The notes below the pieces were generated by a model. It was not told where the DNA came from, did no database searches, and was given only the letters and a program-made list of their open reading frames with translations. Below, piece after piece: positions 5,802 to 11,838 of a stretch of 11,838 bases of DNA. The stretch spans positions 1-11,838 of the forward strand of contig JAQXHW010000034.1 in assembly GCA_029007475.1 (NCBI GenBank). Direction: 5' to 3'. Each line of letters begins with the position of its first letter. Positions within the stretch are counted from its first letter, which is position 1. A program made the translations under genes and the position numbers. Source of the stretch: Oscillospiraceae bacterium (lineage in GTDB: Bacteria > Bacillota > Clostridia > Oscillospirales > Acutalibacteraceae).

Positions 5802-8162
5802 ATGAACAAACACCACAGAGCCTTAGAGCTTGACAAAATCTTAGAAATGCTCTCGAAAGAATGTGCCTGTGAGGACGCAAGAGCAAGAGCCCTTGAAATA
5901 ACCCCTCTCTCAGGCAAATTCGAAATCGAGGAAACTCTCAAACAGACCGACGACGCCTTTATGCTCACCGGCCGCTTTGGCGCACCCTCACTCTCCGGAG
6001 TAAAAAATATGCAAAACGCCTTTCGCAGAGCCGAAGCAGGGGGTGCTTTAAGCGCCCGAGAGCTATTAGGTATCGGGGAGCTTTTGCGCATAACAAGGGG
6101 GGTAAGACAATGGAGAAGTCATTGTTCCTCGATTGAAACCTCTCTTGACCTGCTCTTCGAGAGACTTTACGAAAACAAGCACTTGGAGGAGAGAATTTCA
6201 TCCTGCATTTTAAGCGAGGAGGAAATCGCAGACAACGCCTCCCCCACCCTCTACGATATTCGCCGCAAAATGAGAATTGCGGCTTCAAAGGCAAGAGAAA
6301 CCCTTGATAAAATCATTCGCTCAAGCACCTACAAAAACTACCTGCAAGACGCAATAATTACCCAGAGAAGCGGTCGTTTTGTTGTTCCTGTTAAGGCCGA
6401 ATGCAGAGGACAGGTTCCCGGACTTGTTCACGATACCTCCTCCTCGGGTGCTACCGTATTCATTGAGCCTATGGGAGTTGTGCAGGCGAACAACGATATT
6501 CGGGTTTTAGAGTCAAAGGAAGAAGCCGAAATCGAACGGATCCTCTTTGAGCTTTCTGCCGAAGCCGGGGGCTGTGCCGACTCCGCCTCAGAGAGCTTCG
6601 AAGCCTTGGTTGAGCTTTCACTTATTTTTGCAAAGGCAAGTCTGGCTTACAAAATGAAAGCCACCATGCCGATTATCAATACCGAGGGCAGAATTAACTT
6701 AAAAAATGCCCGGCATCCCTTACTTAATCCCAAAACCGCAGTGCCTACTGATATTAATTTAGGAATTAATTTTGACACCTTAGTCATAACAGGCCCTAAC
6801 ACAGGCGGCAAGACTGTATCTCTCAAGACCATAGGACTTCTCACCCTTATGGCTATGTGCGGACTTCTTATCCCTGCCGACGAGAAAAGCGAGCTTTCGG
6901 TATTCTCAAGAGTTTTGGTCGATATAGGCGACGAGCAGAGTATCGAGCAGTCCCTGTCAACCTTCTCTGCTCACATGACAAATATCGTTTCAATTCTAAA
7001 GGAAGCCAACCGCTCAAGCCTTGTGCTTATTGACGAGCTGGGCGCTGGCACCGACCCTGTTGAGGGTGCGGCGCTTGCAGTATCCATCTTAGAAAAGCTG
7101 CGCTCAAAAGGAGCGAAAATTGCTTCCACAACCCACTACGCAGAGCTAAAGGAATTCGCCCTTAAAACAGAGGGAGTAGAAAACGGCTGCTGTGAATTTG
7201 ACGTAGCGTCACTAAGACCTACCTACAAGCTGCTTATAGGTGTGCCCGGCCGCTCCAATGCCTTTGCAATCTCAAAAAGACTGGGCATTGACGACAGCAT
7301 CGTAGACAGAGCCCAGGAGTTAGTTTCCTCAGAAAGCAGACAGTTTGAGGACGTTGTGGAAACTCTGGACTCTCGCCGTCAAGAGCTTGACGAGGAGCTG
7401 AAAAAAGCGAGAGAAGCCACCCTAAAAGCAGCAGCAGAAAAGAAAAAGTCCGAAGAAATCGCCGCGAAGGCTGAGGAAAAAGCTCAGAGAGAAATCGAAA
7501 AAGCGCGCCACGAGGCAAGTCTGCTTTTAGCGCGCACAAAGGCTCAGGCAGACGCACTCATAAACGAGCTTGAGGATATGAAGAAAGCAAAAACTCTCAC
7601 CGCAGATGACAAGTCAAAGCTGCGAAAATCCATTAAGGAAATGGAGGAGGGTGCCGACCCCATTCGCGAGAGAGAAAGAGAGGAATATACTCTCCCCCGA
7701 CCTCTGAGAGCAGGCGACACCGTGCTTCTCCTCGATATAGATAAAAAAGCAACCGTCCTTGAAACTCCCGCAAAAAATTCCAGCTCAGTATTTGTGCAGG
7801 CAGGAATAATCAAAACAAGAACTAATATCAAGAATATTAAGCTCCTCGAAAACGACAAGGTAAGTCTTGGCGGAAAACCAATAAGGAGTACCGGCAGAGT
7901 AAGTAAGATCGATACCCGACCAGTCACCGAAATCGACGTGCGCGGCTACACAGCCGACGAGGCGATTATGACAGTTGACAGAGCTATCGACACCGCCGTA
8001 CTCACAAACGTCCACATGATGACCGTTATTCACGGCAAGGGCACAGGAGTGCTGAGAAAAGAAATCCACGCATTCCTCAGGCACCACAAGGCGGTAAAGA
8101 GCTTCCGCTTAGGTGCTTTCGGCGAGGGCGAAGCCGGAGTTACCATTATCGAGTTTAAGTGA
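5802..8162 (+). CDS. mutS2: MutS2 family ATPase with Smr domain
   Basis: MutS2 is a MutS-related ATPase not involved in mismatch repair. Known roles include suppressing recombination and, in Bacillus subtilis, rescue of collided ribosomes through its Smr domain. The 786-residue protein has Walker A GPNTGGKT (331-338), Walker B LVLIDELGAGTDP (D411, E412), the STTHYAEL segment, a charged coiled coil at roughly 515-620, a KOW-like stretch around 630-690, and a C-terminal Smr domain with EIDVRG (710-715) and HGKGTG (744-749) ending in TIIEFK. Length is typical. AAGG precedes the ATG by about 8 nt, partly overlapping the recO stop. It is the last gene of the plus-strand run and is closed by a strong terminator. 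Confidence 0.97.
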   Translation: MNKHHRALELDKILEMLSKECACEDARARALEITPLSGKFEIEETLKQTDDAFMLTGRFGAPSLSGVKNMQNAFRRAEAGGALSARELLGIGELLRITRGVRQWRSHCSSIETSLDLLFERLYENKHLEERISSCILSEEEIADNASPTLYDIRRKMRIAASKARETLDKIIRSSTYKNYLQDAIITQRSGRFVVPVKAECRGQVPGLVHDTSSSGATVFIEPMGVVQANNDIRVLESKEEAEIERILFELSAEAGGCADSASESFEALVELSLIFAKASLAYKMKATMPIINTEGRINLKNARHPLLNPKTAVPTDINLGINFDTLVITGPNTGGKTVSLKTIGLLTLMAMCGLLIPADEKSELSVFSRVLVDIGDEQSIEQSLSTFSAHMTNIVSILKEANRSSLVLIDELGAGTDPVEGAALAVSILEKLRSKGAKIASTTHYAELKEFALKTEGVENGCCEFDVASLRPTYKLLIGVPGRSNAFAISKRLGIDDSIVDRAQELVSSESRQFEDVVETLDSRRQELDEELKKAREATLKAAAEKKKSEEIAAKAEEKAQREIEKARHEASLLLARTKAQADALINELEDMKKAKTLTADDKSKLRKSIKEMEEGADPIREREREEYTLPRPLRAGDTVLLLDIDKKATVLETPAKNSSSVFVQAGIIKTRTNIKNIKLLENDKVSLGGKPIRSTGRVSKIDTRPVTEIDVRGYTADEAIMTVDRAIDTAVLTNVHMMTVIHGKGTGVLRKEIHAFLRHHKAVKSFRLGAFGEGEAGVTIIEFK

Positions 8163-8169
8163 TTTATGT

Positions 8170-8201
8170 AAAAAATGCTTCCTTTTTCGGAAGCATTTTT
8201 T
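8170..8201. terminator. Bidirectional intrinsic terminator between mutS2 and gpr
   Basis: ATGCTTCC (8175-8182) pairs with GGAAGCAT (8189-8196) around a 6-nt loop. It is flanked by five to six A on the left and six T on the right, so a hairpin plus U run forms in either direction. It serves both convergent genes. Confidence 0.93.
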
Positions 8202-8205
8202 CGTC

Positions 8206-9090
8206 TCACAAAAGTGAAAGCAAGTCCGCCGTACTCACGTTTTCGTGGAGCGACAAATTTATTGACAGCGAGAGCAAATGAGCAGCTCTTTCTATTAGCA
8301 GGTCAATCTCCTTTGGGGTCACCACCATTGTTCTGCCCCTTGGAGTAACCTTTTCTTCAAGCTCCTTTGCCCCTTTTTCGTCCTCGGGACTTACAAGATC
8401 TCCTACCAAGGTGAGCGCATCCACAACCGTAGGAATACCGATGGCGATTACAGGAACTCCTAAGGTTTCCTCTGAGAGCTTTGTGCGGTGATTTCCCACC
8501 CCAGCTCCGGGAGATATTCCCGTGTCGGAAATCTGCAAGGTACAACCTAACCTCTCAAGCCGTCTTGAAGCCAAAGCGTCCACAACCACCACCGCCGTGG
8601 GGCGTATTCTTCTCACAACGCTGAGTATCAGTTCTCCGGTTTCAATTCCCGTCTGTCCCGTTACTCCCGGCTCTAAAACAGACACAGGCCGTAAAATGTC
8701 AAGTCCCGTTGCTCTTGCCACCTCACCGCTTATGTGTCTTGTTGCCAAGACTCTTTTCGACACCTTAGGGCCCAAGGCGTCGGGGGTTATGTTTACATTT
8801 CCCAAACCTACAACCATTACCATTCCGTTTACGGGGAGAAGCCGTCTTATCTCCTCGGCAATCACAGGAAGTCTCTCGTCGGTGTCCCTGATGTTGTCCG
8901 TTAAGGCAGGCAGGCTCACCGTAACATAATGTCCTGCTTCCTTTCCCATAAGCTGTCCTGCCCGCTTTGTTTTAACATGCAGCCGCTCAATGAGGAGACC
9001 TGCTTTCTCTTCCCTCACATAGTCCACATCTTTTAGCTCCTCAGAGCGTTCTTCGTGCGCCTCAATGGCAAGGTCTGTTCTCAGCTGCAC
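8206..9090 (-). CDS. gpr: Germination protease GPR (SASP-specific endopeptidase)
   Basis: GPR degrades small acid-soluble spore proteins during germination. It is made late in the forespore as a zymogen. The 294-residue protein shows RTDLAIE at the N-terminus, the segments VVGLGNVNITPDALGP and VSVLEPGVTGQTG, VVVVDALASR, ISPGAGVGNHR and IGIPTVVDALTLV. D104 and D171 are likely counterparts of the proposed catalytic aspartates of the Bacillus enzyme, judged by motif and spacing. The start is a GTG at 9090-9088 with GGGGTGA 4-5 nt upstream; no in-frame alternative exists further up. Only three residues precede RTDLA, so the removable propeptide is very short compared with Bacillus, and the protein is shorter than the roughly 370-residue Bacillus form, as in many clostridia. 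It marks the organism as a spore former. Confidence 0.95.
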   Translation of the reverse strand: MQLRTDLAIEAHEERSEELKDVDYVREEKAGLLIERLHVKTKRAGQLMGKEAGHYVTVSLPALTDNIRDTDERLPVIAEEIRRLLPVNGMVMVVGLGNVNITPDALGPKVSKRVLATRHISGEVARATGLDILRPVSVLEPGVTGQTGIETGELILSVVRRIRPTAVVVVDALASRRLERLGCTLQISDTGISPGAGVGNHRTKLSEETLGVPVIAIGIPTVVDALTLVGDLVSPEDEKGAKELEEKVTPRGRTMVVTPKEIDLLIERAAHLLSLSINLSLHENVSTADLLSLL

Positions 9091-9119
9091 ATTCTCACCC
9101 CAAAATTTATTATATACTT

Positions 9120-9148
9120 TATTATTGTTTTATTTATGATAAATATTC
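9120..9148 (-). promoter_or_regulatory. Candidate sigma-G/F-type promoter of gpr
   Basis: On the minus strand GAATA (9148-9144), then a 17-bp spacer, then AATAATA (9126-9120), fit the forespore sigma-G pattern GHATR / CATnHTA with one mismatch. The start would be about 20 nt before the GTG ribosome binding site. The region is very AT-rich, so chance is a real possibility, but the timing fits gpr. Confidence 0.45.
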
Positions 9149-9177
9149 TTTACAAAAAAATTGGTATATGTTATACT
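9149..9177 (+). promoter_or_regulatory. Sigma-A promoter of the dockerin protease
   Basis: TTTACA (9149-9154), a 17-bp spacer and TATACT (9172-9177), preceded by TGT for an extended -10, give a good housekeeping promoter pointing at the ATG at 9220. It abuts the candidate gpr promoter on the other strand. An imperfect palindrome, TTGGTATA-TGT-TATACTAA (9161-9179), covers the -10 and could be an operator. Confidence 0.72.
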
Positions 9178-9219
9178 AATTCTGTAAGAATACACAAAAA
9201 GCATCTAAGGAACTTCAAA

Positions 9220-11019
9220 ATGAAACTTCAAAAAATTTTGCTGTCTGTTATTCTCACAATACTCTTGGCTTTCGGAGCAAGCCTCAGTGTTTCCTCCGCT
9301 GAAGTCGGTTTTGTCGAAATAGGTGCGCAGACAGGAATTTTGCCCTTAGAATCTAACAAGAGCTCTCAATACGAAACTCCCACCTCCTACGAAATATTAC
9401 CCTCTAAATACAGCTCACACGGCCTTGGATTTACCACTCCCGTAAGGCAGCAGCACTCAAGCACCTGTTGGGCTTTCGGCACACTCTCAACCTTTGAGAC
9501 TCTGCTTCTCAAAAACGGCGAAAACGTAGGTCACTTTGCTCCCGAGCACGTTAATTTCTGGGGCTCAAGGCGCGAGGATGGCACAGGCTGGCAGAGAGAC
9601 TCTGAAGATGGCGGATATGCCTACATTCCGTTGGGCTATCTGACGAGCTGGACAGGACCCATTAACGAAAACGACTTCCCCGAGGGAAAGAACACAAAAG
9701 AGGATTATTACAGCTTTACTAAATCCCCCGACTTCGGTCTCACCGAGGCGATTTACTTTAATCAAGAGGCAGAACTCAATACCGTTAAGTCCCTTATTTA
9801 CCGCTACGGCTCCGTGGTCGGCAGCTTCAACGCAGATATTGAAAACTACCTCAGCGGCTCTATCTACTTCTACTGCGGCGACTCTACCCTTTCACCCTCA
9901 GAGCTTAACGGACACTGCGTAAGCGTTGTAGGCTGGGATGATAACTTCCAAAAAGAGCGCTTCTCCGAGAGTAAATCGGGAACTCCCAAAAATGACGGCG
10001 CATGGCTTATTAAAAACAGCTGGAGCGAGTATGCCGGCGACAAGGGATACTTTTGGATTTCCTACGAGGATGTATGGCTTTTCCATAAAATTTTCGGACC
10101 CAGCTATGCTCTTTCGGGCTACATGGAGTTAAACGATAATGTTAAGCTCTACCAAAACGAGGTTGACGGCGCAACCTATGAATTCTCCTGTTTTACCTAT
10201 ACAAATATGCTTTTCTCAAATATAACCTATATGAACGTATTTGACTTCACCGAAGAGGACAGAAACCTCGATAAGGTTATCTTTGAGAGCACAGCCGTTG
10301 GCGCTGATTACACGGTTTATTACATTCCCTTTGAAGCAACAAAGCCCACCGCCGATATAGCTTCCTGGGAAAAGCTGTACGAGGGTACCGTAAGCTACTC
10401 AGGCTATATCTGTGCGGATATTGAGGATGTCAGTCTCCCCACAGGAAAGGGCGCTATCGGAATACTTATCAGCAACGAAAGAGTAAACAAGGAAGCAGGC
10501 GAAACCGCAGTAGATAACTCAATCGGCTGTGCCGAATGGTTACCCTCCGGCAACGATTATATCTTCCTGCCTCAAGCTGACTACGGTATGAGTTACTATA
10601 TGGATATGGATAGAAAGCACCCCGAAGTTAATGATGTTATGGATTTCTACAATAACCAGTACGGCGACGAAATCGGCGGTACCTTCGTAATTAAGGCTGT
10701 GACAAGCAATAACGTTACTCCACCAAGCACCTCTGTCCCACAGACTACCGCTCCTGATACAACCCCGGCCGCCGGCTCAGTCTTCGTCTACAAATCAGGT
10801 GACAGCAATCGGGACGGTCTGGTTAACGTAAAGGATGCCACCAATATTCAGAAGGCCGCCGCTAAGATTCTCAATCTAAATAAACTTGAGGGTATTGCAA
10901 GCGATGTAAATGCTGACGGCAAGGTAAACGTACTTGACTCTACGATAATACAAAAATACAGTACGGGAATATATGTAAAATTTGATGTAAACGCAGAATT
11001 CACCGTAACAATCGAATAA
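9220..11019 (+). CDS. Secreted papain-like (C1A) cysteine protease with lectin-like region and type I dockerin
   Basis: This is a predicted extracellular protease of 599 residues. A signal peptide occupies residues 1-27 (MKLQKILL start, hydrophobic core, SVSSA-E). The C1 peptidase domain spans about 57-300. It holds the oxyanion Q77 and nucleophile C83 in VRQQHSSTCWAF, H232 in NGHCVSVVGWDD and N266 in LIKNSWSEYAGDKGYFWI. Residues 305-495 fit the lectin-like domain that follows C1 domains in clostridial and archaeal proteins (family recognised from memory). A Pro/Thr linker (500-520) leads to a type I dockerin with two calcium loops, D528 to D539 and D562 to D573, each of form D-x-N-x-D-G-x-x-N-x-x-D. 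The mature domain starts soon after the signal, so no long inhibitory prodomain is present. The start at 9220 is chosen over 9055 because TAAGGA lies 8 nt upstream and a clean signal peptide follows. It would attach to a cohesin-bearing scaffold; none is encoded here. Confidence 0.92.
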   Translation: MKLQKILLSVILTILLAFGASLSVSSAEVGFVEIGAQTGILPLESNKSSQYETPTSYEILPSKYSSHGLGFTTPVRQQHSSTCWAFGTLSTFETLLLKNGENVGHFAPEHVNFWGSRREDGTGWQRDSEDGGYAYIPLGYLTSWTGPINENDFPEGKNTKEDYYSFTKSPDFGLTEAIYFNQEAELNTVKSLIYRYGSVVGSFNADIENYLSGSIYFYCGDSTLSPSELNGHCVSVVGWDDNFQKERFSESKSGTPKNDGAWLIKNSWSEYAGDKGYFWISYEDVWLFHKIFGPSYALSGYMELNDNVKLYQNEVDGATYEFSCFTYTNMLFSNITYMNVFDFTEEDRNLDKVIFESTAVGADYTVYYIPFEATKPTADIASWEKLYEGTVSYSGYICADIEDVSLPTGKGAIGILISNERVNKEAGETAVDNSIGCAEWLPSGNDYIFLPQADYGMSYYMDMDRKHPEVNDVMDFYNNQYGDEIGGTFVIKAVTSNNVTPPSTSVPQTTAPDTTPAAGSVFVYKSGDSNRDGLVNVKDATNIQKAAAKILNLNKLEGIASDVNADGKVNVLDSTIIQKYSTGIYVKFDVNAEFTVTIE

Positions 11020-11046
11020 GCAAAATGCAATTTATATAAAAGGAAA

Positions 11047-11082
11047 TCCCACTCGGTTTTTAGCCAAGTGGGACATTTTTTT
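11047..11082. terminator. Intrinsic terminator between the protease and asnS
   Basis: TCCCACTCGG (11047-11056) pairs with CCAAGTGGGA (11064-11073) with one C-A mismatch around a 7-nt loop, followed by seven T (11076-11082). On the minus strand the mismatch becomes a G-U pair and a short T-rich stretch follows, so it probably also serves asnS. Confidence 0.9.
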
Positions 11083-11103
11083 GCTCTTTCGAGTATTGCT
11101 CTA

Positions 11104-11838
11104 TTATCTTACGCAGCCTACTGTTCTGGGGTAGAGAATAACGTCGCGGATATTTGAAATACCTGTTACATACATGATAATTCTTTCGAAACCTAAGCCG
11201 AAGCCGCTGTGAGGTACTGAACCGAACCTGCGAAGGTCAAGATAATCGGCGTAATCCTCCTCGTTCATACCGCGCTTTTTCATAGCGTCAAGGAGCTTCT
11301 CAAGGTCAGCCTCGCGCTCTGAGCAGCCGATAATTTCGCCTACTCCGGGAACAAGCAAATCAGTAGCGGCAACTGTCTTGCCGTCGGGGTTTTGCTTCAT
11401 GTAGAAGGACTTAATTTCCATAGGATAGTTGGTAACAAATACGGGCTTCTTAAAGACTTCCTCGGTAATGTATCTCTCATGCTCGGTCTGCAAATCACAG
11501 CCCCATTCAACAGGATACACAAACTCCTTGCCGCTCTCTTTGAGGATTTCGATAGCCTTGGTATAATCAAGAACCTCAAAATCTTCTGAAATAATGGCAT
11601 TAAGTTTATCAAGAAGGCCCTTTTCAAAGTGCTGGTCAAAGAATTGAAGCTCTGAAGGACACTTATCCATTACCTCTTTAATTATGGTCTTAATCATATC
11701 CTCTGCGATTTCAATAATATCCGAGAGGTCTGCAAAAGCAACTTCAGGCTCAACGTGCCAAAACTCGGCAACGTGACGGGGGGTATTACTGTTCTCGGCT
11801 CTGAATGAGGGGCCGAAGGTGTAAATCTTTCCGAAAGC
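11104..11838 (-). CDS. asnS: Asparaginyl-tRNA synthetase, C-terminal part (N-terminus beyond window)
   Basis: This class II aminoacyl-tRNA synthetase charges tRNA-Asn with asparagine. The 244 residues in the window run without a stop from the right edge and end at TVGCVR. Motif 2 is visible as FGPSFRAENSNTPRHVAEFWHVEPE near the start of the fragment, which distinguishes AsnRS (RAENSNT) from AspRS. Motif 3 is GFGLGFERIIMYVTGISNIRDVILYPR near the end. The segment PVFVTNYPMEIKSFYMK also fits. The first in-frame ATG seen, at 11697, is internal and not the start. About 220 N-terminal residues (the anticodon-binding OB fold) lie outside. The gene is convergent with the protease, across the shared terminator. 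Confidence 0.97.
   Translation of the reverse strand, partial: AFGKIYTFGPSFRAENSNTPRHVAEFWHVEPEVAFADLSDIIEIAEDMIKTIIKEVMDKCPSELQFFDQHFEKGLLDKLNAIISEDFEVLDYTKAIEILKESGKEFVYPVEWGCDLQTEHERYITEEVFKKPVFVTNYPMEIKSFYMKQNPDGKTVAATDLLVPGVGEIIGCSEREADLEKLLDAMKKRGMNEEDYADYLDLRRFGSVPHSGFGLGFERIIMYVTGISNIRDVILYPRTVGCVR

Noticed and set aside
7380..7560. Repetitive purine-rich stretch in mutS2
   Set aside because: It encodes the K/E/A-rich coiled coil normal for MutS2; it is not a DNA repeat or a low-complexity insertion.
8522..8929. Plus-strand open frame of 135 codons
   Set aside because: Antisense to gpr, which is clearly identified; no start signal and no known domain.
9055..9219. In-frame upstream ATG for the protease
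   Set aside because: It overlaps gpr on the other strand and the promoter, and puts 55 odd residues before a clean signal peptide that has its own ribosome binding site at 9206-9211.

Overview
The window looks like chromosomal DNA from an anaerobic, spore-forming Firmicute, most likely of the Ruminococcaceae/Oscillospiraceae type. It carries a spore germination protease gene (gpr), the Firmicute set phoH-ybeY-dgkA-era-yqzL-recO, YlxM beside Ffh, Shine-Dalgarno sites of the GGAGG/GGGGTGA type, and a secreted protease with a type I dockerin, a module typical of cellulosome- or amylosome-forming gut clostridia. No mobile element, CRISPR array, tRNA or rRNA was seen. This placement is inferred from gene content, not from a database search.

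Layout. (1) Positions 1-1565, minus strand: ylxM-ffh, the SRP GTPase operon, with ffh running off the left edge. It is driven by a perfect-consensus sigma-A promoter. (2) 1566-1887: a 322-bp AT-rich divergent control region holding the ylxM promoter, an A/T-tract block, two abutting palindromes and the phoH promoter. (3) 1888-5790, plus strand: phoH, ybeY, dgkA, era, yqzL and recO, concerned with ribosome/RNA maturation, undecaprenol or lipid phosphorylation and DNA repair. (4) 5802-8162: mutS2, closed by a bidirectional terminator. (5) 8206-9090, minus: gpr. (6) 9220-11019, plus: a secreted papain-like protease with a lectin-like region and dockerin, divergent from gpr. (7) 11104-11838, minus: the C-terminal part of asparaginyl-tRNA synthetase, convergent with the protease across a terminator.

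How the genes fit together: YlxM and Ffh serve co-translational targeting. PhoH, YbeY and Era sit in the conserved cluster tied to 16S rRNA maturation and 30S assembly. DgkA recycles a lipid carrier or lipid. RecO and MutS2 act on recombination or collided ribosomes. Gpr acts in germinating spores. The protease acts outside the cell.

This is mainly a conserved housekeeping region, and I see no convincing new multi-gene system. The points most worth a second look are: an abrupt change of codon usage inside ffh (recombination or an assembly chimera); the likely non-canonical ACG start of phoH; a perfect 9+9 bp palindrome around the phoH -10 box; an inverted repeat that could mask the yqzL ribosome binding site; and the dockerin-bearing papain protease.
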